DNA from: Pseudomonas paeninsulae
Lineage (GTDB): Bacteria > Pseudomonadota > Gammaproteobacteria > Pseudomonadales > Pseudomonadaceae
Direction: 5' to 3'
NCBI RefSeq assembly: GCF_035621475.1
Contig: NZ_CP141799.1
Coordinates: 2,778,501-2,842,500, forward strand
DNA length: 64,000 nt
The notes under the pieces were generated by a model. The model ran no database searches. It saw only the letters and a list, made by a program, of their open reading frames with translations, and was not told the DNA's origin. Of this stretch, positions 36,914-45,277 are shown piece by piece (the first letter of the stretch is position 1; each line of letters starts with the position of its first letter). The position numbers and the translations under genes were made by a program.

Positions 36914-36938
36914 GCCCGGTCCAGTACCGGGCTTTTTT
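36914..36938 (+). terminator. Rho-independent terminator after the GMC gene
   Basis: GCCCGGT and ACCGGGC pair around CCAGT and are followed by TTTTTT, 27 bp after the stop codon. Confidence 0.92.
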
Positions 36939-37671
36939 CTGTTCCACTGGAAATATTGGATATTACCCGTGACTTATGAGCGAAGCAGTGATCAGTGTTA
37001 ACTGGCATATACGTCCATGTTAAATCGAGATTGCCTCTCACGTTCCTAGGTGGATTTGTCAGGTAGGTAACGGTCTTTCATCAGTCCGCCCAACCCCCTT
37101 GGCCGGAGAGAGACGTAGGACTAAATCAAGGATCCAAGGTCCTATATTGGGTCGGAATCTACCGGTCGCGAATGACCGGAGTCGACCCGAAGCGGTCATA
37201 GGTGAAGCTGCCGTTGCCGTTGAATGTCTTTAGAAAGAAGGCTCGATCCATCTGTCGATCTTCCTGCATCGACAGACTGATCCAGCCGGCCAGCTTTTCA
37301 CGCATCCGCTCGCCGAGTACCTCGACCGACGCATCATCTACGATGATGCGCTGCAGCGCCGAGTCAGCCTACACGTCCTCCGAATCGGCCTGACGCATGA
37401 TGGCCTCCTATTTGCGACCTTTCTTCATCAGCCCCTGTGCGGCGACCTGGACCTGTACGAGTGGGTGGTTGACGGGCGTATGCACGTCGCCTGTCCCTAG
37501 CTAAGCGGTCCCGGCGCAGGGTACTGGCGACTTCACGGGTGCGGATGAAGGGCAGGCAACGGGCTGGTTTGGGCTCATGATCGTACGCCTGGAGAGTTGC
37601 GGCGGCGAGCGTTTCTAATTGAGTTGGCGTAGCCTCCACGACAACTCTCGTTTTTCCCTGATCACACTGGG
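36939..37671. other. Degraded stretch between GMC operon and IclR gene
   Basis: Apart from the DUF3987 remnant it holds a minus-strand open frame (37639 to ~37500) reading TLQAYDHEPKPARCLPFIRTREVAS, protein-like but unrecognised, without start or stop of its own. It precedes the DUF3987 piece in the same direction, as an upstream gene in the same old element would. Confidence 0.35.
37159..37398 (-). pseudogene. DUF3987 primase/helicase-like remnant
   Basis: On the minus strand a frame starting MRQADSEDV meets a stop and then reads RIIVDDASVEVLGERMRE, KLAGWISLSM and RAFFLKTFNGNGSFTYDRFG. These are two separated blocks of a DUF3987 protein (the post-Walker segment and the FNGxGSFTYDR motif) with ~12 residues missing between. 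It ends at a stop at 37159. The remnant is of a different DUF3987 subgroup from the intact gene at 19771, so it is not a copy of it. It hints that an older island once sat here. Confidence 0.6.
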
Positions 37672-38472
37672 CTACACGAAGTTCCCAAGAAACTCTTGAG
37701 GGCAGCCCAGACGCAGCGACGTGGCCCTGCCGGCTTCGAGCAGTTCACGCACGTAGGAGGCCTTGAGGTCTTCCTGAAAGCGAAAACACGGGAACGACAC
37801 GCTCATGCCGGCAATCACCACTCCCATCCGGTTATACAGCGGAACGGACAGGCAGCGCATATTGGTTTCGAACTCCTCGCGATCCTCGCCATAACCATGC
37901 GCGCGAATCTCCGCCAGCTCCTCCAGGTAAACCTCGATGTTCGGGATGGTATTGGCGGTACGCGGCTCAAATGTTTCGCCTTCCAGATGCTTGCGCACCT
38001 CGCTCTCTTCGAGCCATGCCATCAGGACCTTGCCAAGGCCGGTGCAATAGAGCGGTGCCCGCAATCCGATCCGTGAATACATGCGCAGGTTGTAGCTCGA
38101 ATCGAGCTTGTGTACGTAAACGATGTTGCCGGCCTCGAGAATGCCCAAGTGCACGCTTTCTCCGGTCAGCGCATTGATATGGCGCATGGCCGGATCCGCC
38201 TCGCGCACCAGGTCCAGCTGAGGCAGTGATTTAGCACCCAGTTCGAACAGGCGGACGCTCAAGCGGTAGCGATCGTCCTCATCCTGAATCACATAGCCGA
38301 GGCTCTTGAGCGTTTGCAGGAAGCGATAGACGGTGCTCTTCGACATATCGAGTTTCTGGGCGATCTCCGAGACGCCGCTATCACGCTCGACCTCCCCCAA
38401 CGCATCGAGGATGGCCATGGTGCGCATGACCCCGGTGACTGACTCGTTATTCGTGTTGGTGGCTCGATCCAT
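37672..38472 (-). CDS. IclR-family regulator (KdgR-like)
   Basis: IclR-type regulators control catabolism of aromatic and sugar acids; KdgR-like members respond to 2-keto-3-deoxygluconate. The N-terminal winged helix-turn-helix reads ILDALGEVERDSGVSEIAQKL and SKSTVYRFLQTLKSLGYV. The C-terminal GAF-like effector domain includes LTGESVHLGILEAGNIVYVHK and YCTGLGKVLMAWL. Length is 266 residues, normal. It is divergent from the TRAP/altronate operon, with a TGAAAC-GTTTCA palindrome between them. The intermediate KDG is made by that operon, which fits a KdgR-type effector. Confidence 0.9.
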   Translation of the reverse strand: MDRATNTNNESVTGVMRTMAILDALGEVERDSGVSEIAQKLDMSKSTVYRFLQTLKSLGYVIQDEDDRYRLSVRLFELGAKSLPQLDLVREADPAMRHINALTGESVHLGILEAGNIVYVHKLDSSYNLRMYSRIGLRAPLYCTGLGKVLMAWLEESEVRKHLEGETFEPRTANTIPNIEVYLEELAEIRAHGYGEDREEFETNMRCLSVPLYNRMGVVIAGMSVSFPCFRFQEDLKASYVRELLEAGRATSLRLGCPQEFLGNFV

Positions 38473-38520
38473 CTCTGTTCCCCCAGTGAAAATCGGCCCC
38501 AGTATACCAAAGCAATTTTA

Positions 38521-38535
38521 TGAAACGGCGTTTCA
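38521..38535. promoter_or_regulatory. KdgR/IclR-type operator
   Basis: TGAAACGGCGTTTCA is a perfect 6-bp palindrome around CGG (with matching TTTA / ATTTT flanks) and resembles the KdgR box. It lies 49 bp from the regulator start and 7 bp before the -35 box of the TRAP operon. It also overlaps the likely regulator promoter, so control of both directions is expected. Confidence 0.75.
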
Positions 38536-38542
38536 TTTTTGC

Positions 38543-38571
38543 TTGACGGGGTAAGAGTCAAGGATTAGATT
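38543..38571 (+). promoter_or_regulatory. Sigma-70 promoter of the TRAP/altronate operon
   Basis: TTGACG and TAGATT are separated by 17 bp, starting 7 bp after the KdgR-like operator and about 110 bp before the dctP start. Confidence 0.65.
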
Positions 38572-38684
38572 GGCTCCAAGTTGGCGCGCCCCTCAGCACT
38601 GCGTGACCGCATTGCGGCACAGACATGGGGTGAGCCTGACTGAGTCAGAGCGACTTCTGTCAGATAAAAATAATTAGAGGACTT

Positions 38685-39668
38685 ATGATGAAAAAAGTAA
38701 TTGCGGGTTTTGCGACTGCATGTCTCATCACGCTTACTGCCATTCCGTTCGCCAGTGCGGCACCGCTAAGTATCAAAGTTGCCTACGAGAACAACCCAGG
38801 TGAACCACTGGACCAAGTGATGCACTACTGGGCCGACTTGTTGAAAACGCAAAGTCATGACGAGATCGAGCTGGAGCTGTACCCAAGTTCGCGTCTGGGT
38901 TCTAAAAAAGATGTGACTGAACAGGCCATGATGGGGATGAATGTCATCACCATTACCGATGTCGGCTTTCTGACTGACTTCGACCCTGATCTGGGCATTC
39001 TCTTTGGCCCTTACCTGACCGACAATCAGGAGCAACTGTTCAAAATCTATCAAAGTGACTGGTTCAAGCAGAAAGATCAGGCGCTGCGAGAGAAAGGCAT
39101 CCATATAGTCATGAGCAACTATCTGTATGGTGTGCGTCAGATTCTTGCGAAAAAACCCATCAGAACACCAGCCGACCTGCAAGGGTTGAAGATTCGCGTA
39201 CCGAATAACCCAATGCAGGTCAGTGCCATTCAAGCGATGGGTGCAACGCCAACCCCCATGCCGCTTGGTGAGGTGTATCCAGCGCTGACTCAGGGCGTCA
39301 TTGATGGCGTGGAAAATCCCGTTTCCGTGCTCTATGGGCAAAAGCTGCACGAACAAGCCAAATACCTGAGCATGGTTAACTACCTCACCAATACGTCATT
39401 GTTTGTCGGCGGTGAAGCCTTCTTTAGCACCTTGTCTGCCGAGCAACAGAAGCTGATTCATGACACGGCGTATCAGGCCGGCCTGCACAGTCAGACGATC
39501 ACCAGCGAAGCGGATCAGTTGATGGTCGAGAAGATGAAGCAAGAGGGTGTTGAGGTCATCTACCCCGATACCGTGCCGTTCAAACAAGCCTCTGCAGTGG
39601 TGTACACCCAGTACCCCCAGTGGACACTTGGCTTGTATGACCGAATTCAGAAAGAGCTGGCTGAATAA
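38685..39668 (+). CDS. dctP: TRAP transporter substrate-binding protein (DctP)
   Basis: The periplasmic receptor of a TRAP carrier. An N-terminal signal peptide (KKVIAGFATACLITLTAIPF, cleaved near ASA) precedes the mature protein. The mature sequence LSIKVAYENNPGEPLDQVMHYW and the ligand-binding LQGLKIRVPNNPMQVSAIQAMG with Arg in KIRVP, which grips the substrate carboxylate, are typical. VIDGVENPVSVLYGQKLHEQAKYL follows. Two ATG codons start the frame (38685, 38688), and AGAGGA lies before. It is followed by the small and large permease genes. Substrate by context: a hexonate or uronate. Confidence 0.93.
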   Translation: MMKKVIAGFATACLITLTAIPFASAAPLSIKVAYENNPGEPLDQVMHYWADLLKTQSHDEIELELYPSSRLGSKKDVTEQAMMGMNVITITDVGFLTDFDPDLGILFGPYLTDNQEQLFKIYQSDWFKQKDQALREKGIHIVMSNYLYGVRQILAKKPIRTPADLQGLKIRVPNNPMQVSAIQAMGATPTPMPLGEVYPALTQGVIDGVENPVSVLYGQKLHEQAKYLSMVNYLTNTSLFVGGEAFFSTLSAEQQKLIHDTAYQAGLHSQTITSEADQLMVEKMKQEGVEVIYPDTVPFKQASAVVYTQYPQWTLGLYDRIQKELAE

Positions 39669-39714
39669 GCCCTCGCGCAAGCTCGGTGCATCTGTATTCG
39701 CAGGAGATTAAACA

Positions 39715-40224
39715 ATGAAACTAGGAAAACTCTGGGACTACGCTGCCGCCGGCATTTTGCTAGCGCTAGTAGTCATCACCATTACGGCTGCCAGCATGCG
39801 TTACTTCTTCGACAGTCCATTGCAGTGGACAGAAGAAGTCTCCGGTCTACTCATGATCTGGGTGGTGATGATCGGCGGCGTGGCCGCAGAGCGGGATAAA
39901 GAACACCTGAGCATTTCTCTGCTACTCGATTGCCTGCCGAAAAAGGCCGGCAATCTAATCAATCTTTTAGTCTCTGCCGTATCAATTCTGGGCCTGCTTT
40001 ACATGGCCTTCCTCGCTTACACACTATCGATGATGGCGCAGTTCAAACGCACGCAGATCCTTCAAATCTCTTGGTTCTGGATTGATATTGCAGTGACTGT
40101 TGGGGCTATCGGTATAGCAGGTTATCTAGCATTCAGCCTGGTCGGCTATGCCCGTGAACTCAAGCGTACAGATCAGCCAGAAGCCACATCAGCAACGGTT
40201 GGCAGCCGGGAGAACAAGATATGA
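39715..40224 (+). CDS. dctQ: TRAP transporter small permease (DctQ)
   Basis: DctQ is the four-helix partner of the large permease. The 169-residue protein has four hydrophobic helices: AAAGILLALVVITITAASM, SGLLMIWVVMIGGVAAERD, NLLVSAVSILGLLYMAFLA and DIAVTVGAIGIAGYLAFSL. The RDKEHLSISLLLD segment between helices 2 and 3 is conserved (H and S). It starts after a GGAG and ends overlapping the start of the large permease by 4 bp (ATGA-type), so translation is coupled. Confidence 0.92.
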   Translation: MKLGKLWDYAAAGILLALVVITITAASMRYFFDSPLQWTEEVSGLLMIWVVMIGGVAAERDKEHLSISLLLDCLPKKAGNLINLLVSAVSILGLLYMAFLAYTLSMMAQFKRTQILQISWFWIDIAVTVGAIGIAGYLAFSLVGYARELKRTDQPEATSATVGSRENKI

Positions 40225-41492
40225 ATATGGCGATTCTCGCAGCGCTGATGCTGGGCTTGTTTGCCGTCAACATGCGTCTGTTCTTGGCTCTGTTTTTGGC
40301 CGTACTGTTTTATTTCGTGTTCTTTGCCGCGATACCGATGCAGATATCGGTGCAACAATTTATTGGCCCGAGCCAGAACAACTCGCTACTGGCGATTCCC
40401 TTCTTCATTCTGCTTGGCACGTTGATGAGTCATACGGGCATTGCCGAGCGCATGCTTAAGGTGGCGGATCTGCTGGTTGGAAAACTCACCGGCGGTATGG
40501 CCCTGGCCAATATTCTGTTGAGCACCCTGATGGGCGGCATTTCTGCGTCCAATCTCGCAGACGCCTCCATGCTCAGCCGGATGATGGTTCCCGAGATGGA
40601 GAAAAAGGGTTACAGCCGAGCATTTGCTGCCGCTGTAACCGCTAGCGGCTCATTGATTACACCGATTATTCCGCCTGGCATTGCGCTGATCATTTATGGC
40701 TTGGTGGCGGACGTTTCGATTGGCCAGATGTTCGTTGCCGGGATCCTACCAGGCCTGCTCTGTGCAGCCTTGCTGATGCTGACCGTCTACATAGTGTGCA
40801 AACGCCGTGGCTATGTACCTACACGGCAAAACTGGCCGGACCGCCAGGAAGTCGGCAGTGTCATGGGCGAAGCTTGGCCGGCACTGATTCTTATCGTCGC
40901 TATTATTGGCGGCATCCGTTTCAACATATTCACACCAACCGAAGCCGGTGCATTTGCAGTGGCCATTGTGTTGATTATCGGTTTCTTCATTTATAGGCAA
41001 ATGAAGGTCTCCCATGTTACTCAAGCGTTGGTTGAAACAGCCAAATCAACCTCGGCTGTGATGCTGGTGATCATGGCCAGTTCGGCAATTGCCTGGGTGT
41101 TCTCGCTGGAACATGCCGGCGAACAACTGGCACAGTTTATTGTTGGTTTGACTTCGGATAAATACACATTCCTGATTGCAATCAATGCCGTCCTGTTGCT
41201 GCTGGGGATGTTGATTGAAGGCACTGCCATCATGATTATCCTAGTGCCGTTGCTGATGCCTGCAGTCAATCAATTGGGCATTGACCCGGTACACTTCGGT
41301 ATTGTCATGATTCTAAATCTGGCGATCGGTACGCTAACGCCGCCAGTGGGCACTGTTATGTTGCTGGTCTGCAATATCACCAAGGTTCGTGTCATCGATT
41401 TTATCAAAGAGTCGGGCTTGTTATTTCTTGCTCTGCTCGCGGCCTTGATTCTGATTACATTTATTCCGGCAATATCCACCGCGCTTATTTAG
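40221..41492 (+). CDS. dctM: TRAP transporter large permease (DctM)
   Basis: DctM is the sodium-driven translocating subunit. The 423-residue protein is full length, with about 12 helices and the signatures AIPFFILLGTLMSHTGIAERM, GGISASNLADASMLSRMMVPEM, SLITPIIPPGIALIIYG and the C-terminal LTPPVGTVMLLVCNITKV. It begins within the end of dctQ. Unlike the remnant at 885-1909 it has its N-terminal portion. A gap of 60 bp leads to the dehydrogenase gene, so the operon continues. Confidence 0.94.
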   Translation: MNMAILAALMLGLFAVNMRLFLALFLAVLFYFVFFAAIPMQISVQQFIGPSQNNSLLAIPFFILLGTLMSHTGIAERMLKVADLLVGKLTGGMALANILLSTLMGGISASNLADASMLSRMMVPEMEKKGYSRAFAAAVTASGSLITPIIPPGIALIIYGLVADVSIGQMFVAGILPGLLCAALLMLTVYIVCKRRGYVPTRQNWPDRQEVGSVMGEAWPALILIVAIIGGIRFNIFTPTEAGAFAVAIVLIIGFFIYRQMKVSHVTQALVETAKSTSAVMLVIMASSAIAWVFSLEHAGEQLAQFIVGLTSDKYTFLIAINAVLLLLGMLIEGTAIMIILVPLLMPAVNQLGIDPVHFGIVMILNLAIGTLTPPVGTVMLLVCNITKVRVIDFIKESGLLFLALLAALILITFIPAISTALI

Positions 41493-41555
41493 TGGCGTCG
41501 TGCGGTTTTCGCGCCAACCCCCTGCAATAGCGCCGCTATTCGTCTGGAGAGAAAA

Positions 41556-42566
41556 ATGCTGACTGTTACTTGTGAAAAACCCGGTGTATTAATATCCCAG
41601 GACCGTCAGGCCCCTGAACGTGCGGCAGACGAAACATTAGTCAAGATCAAGCGCGTGGGTGTTTGTGGTACCGATCTGCATATCTTCAGCGGTAATCAGC
41701 CTTTTCTTGAATACCCGCGGGTCATGGGGCACGAGCTCTCGGGCATCGTTGCCGAAACCGATGAGGCCAGCGGCCTGGCAGTCGGTGATGCAGTTTATGT
41801 CATGCCTTATCTGTCTTGCGGTACTTGCGTGGCATGCCGTCAAGGCAAGACCAATTGCTGTACGCGAATCCAGGTATTGGGGGTTCATTGCGACGGCGCC
41901 TTTACCGAATTACTGAGCCTGCCCCACCAGTTTGTGCACAAGGCTGAAGGCATCACGCTCGACCAGGCCGCCATGGTCGAATTCCTCTCGATCGGCGCCC
42001 ACGGCGTGCGCCGCTCGGAGGTTAAAGCAGGCCAGCGTGCGCTGGTGGTCGGTACGGGCCCTATAGGTATGGCTGCCGCTATTTTTGCCAAGCTGCGCGG
42101 CGCCGTCGTCACGGTGCTGGATACCCGCGATGACCGTCTGCAGTTCTGTCTTGAGCAACTCAATGTCGATGCTGCGGTGAAGATTGGCAATAGCGATAAG
42201 CAGCAGCTCAGCGAGCTCACTCAAGGCGACTTCTTCGATGTGGTATTCGATGCCACGGGAAACTCGAAAGCCATGGAGCGCGGTTTCGAATTTATCGCGC
42301 ACGGCGGCAAGTACGTGCTGATTTCTGTGGTGCGCGATTCCATCACGTTCTCCGATCCTGAGTTTCACAAGCGTGAGGCCAGTCTTCTCGGTAGCCGCAA
42401 CGCGACCGCCGAGGACTTCAAATATGTCGAGCAGTGCCTGCGCGACGGCTTGATTCCAGATGCCGCGCTTAACACCCATCGCATGGCGCTGAGTGATGTT
42501 CCTGAGAAATTCTCAACGCTGCTCGATCCAGGCCAGGGTGTCATCAAGGCCATCATTGAGTGCTAG
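41556..42566 (+). CDS. Zn-dependent medium-chain dehydrogenase (L-galactonate/L-gulonate 5-dehydrogenase-like)
   Basis: The catalytic zinc ligands are Cys in VGVCGTDLHIF, His in VMGHELSG with its Glu, and the structural zinc cysteines lie in SCGTCVACRQGKTNCC. The Rossmann motif is VVGTGPIGMAAAIF. The overall pattern (GNQPFLEYPRVMGHE, EFLSIGAHGVRRSEV) fits the LgoD/RspB group that oxidises L-galactonate to D-tagaturonate or L-gulonate to D-fructuronate. Because uronate reductase, altronate dehydratase and KDG kinase follow, L-galactonate to tagaturonate is the better guess. GGAGAG lies before the ATG. Substrate is not proven by sequence. Confidence 0.82.
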   Translation: MLTVTCEKPGVLISQDRQAPERAADETLVKIKRVGVCGTDLHIFSGNQPFLEYPRVMGHELSGIVAETDEASGLAVGDAVYVMPYLSCGTCVACRQGKTNCCTRIQVLGVHCDGAFTELLSLPHQFVHKAEGITLDQAAMVEFLSIGAHGVRRSEVKAGQRALVVGTGPIGMAAAIFAKLRGAVVTVLDTRDDRLQFCLEQLNVDAAVKIGNSDKQQLSELTQGDFFDVVFDATGNSKAMERGFEFIAHGGKYVLISVVRDSITFSDPEFHKREASLLGSRNATAEDFKYVEQCLRDGLIPDAALNTHRMALSDVPEKFSTLLDPGQGVIKAIIEC

Positions 42567-42576
42567 GAGCAAGGTA

Positions 42577-43716
42577 ATGGATCAGCACTGCTTTGCACCC
42601 ATCGTGCAGTTTGGAACCAGCCGGTTTTTGCAGGCGCACGTCGACTTTTTCGTCTCGCAGGCGCTGGAGCAGGGTGCGGCCATCGGCAAAATTGCCATGG
42701 TCCAGACCACTGATAATCCAGGCAGTACTGCGCGCATCAAGGCACTGGCATCTGGCGAGCCTTATCCGGTGCATATTCAGGGCCTACAAGACGGCAAGCC
42801 CGTCGACATCATGTGCTGGTCGTCATCTGTGCAACAGGCGGTGCATGCTGCCAGCCAGTGGCCGCTGCTACGACAGGCCTTCGTCAGCGATATCAAGGTG
42901 GTTATCTCCAATACCGGGGATCAGGGTTACGGCCTCACTGACACCGACAACGTTCACTTACTCGCTGCGGATGCCGGCGCGCCAATCAGTTTTCCGGCAA
43001 AGCTGCTGGTGCTGTTACATGGTCGCTGGCAGTCCAATCCGGATGAGCCGATCTCACTGTTCCCCTGTGAGCTGGTCGCGCGTAATGGCGATATATTGCG
43101 CAACATCGTGATTGAACTCGGCGTGGAGTGGGGGTTGGATGAGGCCTTCTGCGACTACCTGAAGCTCCAGTGCCGTTGGGCCAACTCGCTGGTTGATCGG
43201 ATCGTCTCGCAGGCGCTCGAGCCAGTTGGCGCAGTGGCCGAACCCTATGCTTTGTGGGCGATAGAACAGCAGTCGGGGTTGACCCTGCCATGCACGCACC
43301 CCGCCATCGTCGTTACCGATGACCTCGATCACTACGAACGGCTCAAGCTGTTCATCCTCAACGCGGGTCACACCTACCTGGCCGAGCGCTGGTTGCTGGA
43401 CAAGCGCGACGCCGATGAAACCGTGTACCAGGCTATGAACTCCGAGGAACTGCGTGAGGATCTGGAAGCCATGTGGAGCGAGGAAGTGCTGCCGGTGTTT
43501 GCCGCCCTCGGCCAAATGAGTAGCGCGCAAGCCTATCTGGAGACGGTACGGGATCGCTTTCTCAATCCGTTCCTCAACCACCGGATCGCCGATATTGCCG
43601 GTAATCACTCGATGAAAAAGCTTCGCCGAATGCTGCCCATCGTCGAGCTTGCTGGGCAGCGAGTCACTGACCTGGCACAACCCAAGCTCAAGGCGGCTCT
43701 TGCGAGCGACTGCTAA
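42577..43716 (+). CDS. Mannitol dehydrogenase-family uronate reductase (tagaturonate reductase UxaB-like)
   Basis: The family reduces tagaturonate to altronate or fructuronate to mannonate with NADH. The N-terminus IVQFGTSRFLQAHVDFFVSQA is the Rossmann start typical of short UxaB/MtlD-like enzymes. VVISNTGDQGYGLTD and CELVARNGDILRNIVIE are conserved. The C-terminal domain has FILNAGHTYLAERWLL, whose NAGH corresponds to the active-site Asn-x-x-His, and FLNPFLNHRIADIAGNH with the catalytic Lys region after it. The ATG at 42577 has AGGAGCAAGG upstream; the frame open from 42493 lies inside the previous gene. At 379 residues it is shorter than E. coli UxaB (about 480). Confidence 0.82.
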   Translation: MDQHCFAPIVQFGTSRFLQAHVDFFVSQALEQGAAIGKIAMVQTTDNPGSTARIKALASGEPYPVHIQGLQDGKPVDIMCWSSSVQQAVHAASQWPLLRQAFVSDIKVVISNTGDQGYGLTDTDNVHLLAADAGAPISFPAKLLVLLHGRWQSNPDEPISLFPCELVARNGDILRNIVIELGVEWGLDEAFCDYLKLQCRWANSLVDRIVSQALEPVGAVAEPYALWAIEQQSGLTLPCTHPAIVVTDDLDHYERLKLFILNAGHTYLAERWLLDKRDADETVYQAMNSEELREDLEAMWSEEVLPVFAALGQMSSAQAYLETVRDRFLNPFLNHRIADIAGNHSMKKLRRMLPIVELAGQRVTDLAQPKLKAALASDC

Positions 43717-43746
43717 CCACCCTGTATACCTCGCTTAGGAGCGCAT

Positions 43747-45276
43747 ATGACTGAGCAAAGCCAATTACTCTTGGTGCTGGCACCCGGTGACGATGTTGCA
43801 GTGGCACGTCGTGATATCGCCAAAGGCAGTGAAGTGGCATACGAAGGCAGCATTTTGCTCGCCCGAAATGACATCCCCTCGGGCCACAAAATTGCCCTGA
43901 AAGTCGTCGCCCAAGGCTCACCACTGATCAAATATGGTCAGGTGATTGGCCAGGCTGTCACTCCAATCGCTCCGGGGGACCACGTACACGTGCATAATCT
44001 GGACATGCCAACAGCCAGCTCCGGCTACAGCATGCAGAACACGTACGCGGCTAGCACTCTCGCCGCAGAAACGGCCACCTTTGAAGGCTTCGTCCGTTTA
44101 GGTGGAGGCGTCGGCACGCGCAATTACATCGGCATCATTGCCAGCGTCAATTGCTCGGCCACGGTCTGCAAACACATCGCTGACGCCTTCCGCGATGACC
44201 TGATACAGGCCTATCCGAACGTCGACGGCGTAGTCGCGATTACCCATGGCAGCGGTTGCGGCATGGGCGCCAAAGGCGATGGCATGGACATTCTCAAGCG
44301 AACGCTGGCCGGTTACGCCAACCATGCCAATTTCGCCGGCATCTTGATGATTGGCCTTGGCTGTGAGGTCAATCAGTTGACCCCGTTGCTCGGCGAACTG
44401 ACCCCTCGGCCAGCTGAATTGATGGCCAGTCTGGTCATCCAGGATGCCGGTGGCACGCGTGACACGGTCAAACGCGGGATTGCCCTGATTGAGCAGATGC
44501 TTCCCATCGTCAACGCCGCGCAACGCACCCGAGTGCCCGTCAGCCACCTAACCGTCGGCCTGCAATGCGGCGGCTCAGATGGTTACTCAGGCATCAGTGC
44601 CAACCCGGCCCTGGGCGCCGCGGTCGATATCCTGGTCAGTCACGGCGGCACCGCAATTCTCTCCGAAACCCCTGAGATTTATGGCGCAGAGCATTTGCTG
44701 ACGGCACGTTCAGCCTCGCAGGAAGTGGCCGACAAGTTGATGCAACGTGTGCACTGGTGGGAAGACTACGTACGTCATAATGATGGTGACATGAACAACA
44801 ACCCATCCCCCGGCAACAAGGCTGGCGGGATCACCACCATTCTCGAGAAGTCCTTGGGCGCCGTCGCCAAAGCCGGCAGTAGTGGGCTGATGGCGGTATA
44901 TCAATACGCCGAAACAGTCAGCCATGGCGGCTTGGTATTCATGGACACACCCGGCTACGACCCGGTATCCGCCACAGGTCAGGTCGCAGGGGGCGCCAAC
45001 CTCATTTGCTTCACCACGGGGCGCGGTTCGACCTATGGCTGCAAGCCGACACCGTCCCTGAAAATCGCGACCAATACCCGACTGTTCGAGCGCATGCGAC
45101 TGGATATGGATTTCAATGCCGGTGCCATCGTCGATGGTGAGTTATCGGTGGCCGAAGCCGGTGCCCGACTGTTTGAACTGATGCTGGCGACAGCCAGCGG
45201 ACGCAAGACCTGCAGCGAAGAAAACGGGCTGGGCGATAACGAATTCCTACCTTGGCAAATTGGCGCGGTGATGTGA
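43747..45276 (+). CDS. uxaA: Altronate dehydratase UxaA
   Basis: UxaA removes water from D-altronate to give 2-keto-3-deoxygluconate and needs iron or manganese. The N-terminal ~90 residues form the SAF-like domain (LAPGDDVAVARRDIAKG). The large domain starts EGFVRLGGGVGTRNYIGII, with GSGCGMGAKGDGMDILKR and the metal-binding VGLQCGGSDGYSGISANPALG, SETPEIYGAEHLL, NNPSPGNKAGGITTILEKSLG, and GRGSTYGCKPTPSLKIATNT. The length of 509 residues is the complete two-domain form. GGAG lies before the ATG. One base separates it from the kinase gene. Confidence 0.93.
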   Translation: MTEQSQLLLVLAPGDDVAVARRDIAKGSEVAYEGSILLARNDIPSGHKIALKVVAQGSPLIKYGQVIGQAVTPIAPGDHVHVHNLDMPTASSGYSMQNTYAASTLAAETATFEGFVRLGGGVGTRNYIGIIASVNCSATVCKHIADAFRDDLIQAYPNVDGVVAITHGSGCGMGAKGDGMDILKRTLAGYANHANFAGILMIGLGCEVNQLTPLLGELTPRPAELMASLVIQDAGGTRDTVKRGIALIEQMLPIVNAAQRTRVPVSHLTVGLQCGGSDGYSGISANPALGAAVDILVSHGGTAILSETPEIYGAEHLLTARSASQEVADKLMQRVHWWEDYVRHNDGDMNNNPSPGNKAGGITTILEKSLGAVAKAGSSGLMAVYQYAETVSHGGLVFMDTPGYDPVSATGQVAGGANLICFTTGRGSTYGCKPTPSLKIATNTRLFERMRLDMDFNAGAIVDGELSVAEAGARLFELMLATASGRKTCSEENGLGDNEFLPWQIGAVM

Positions 45277-45277
45277 G

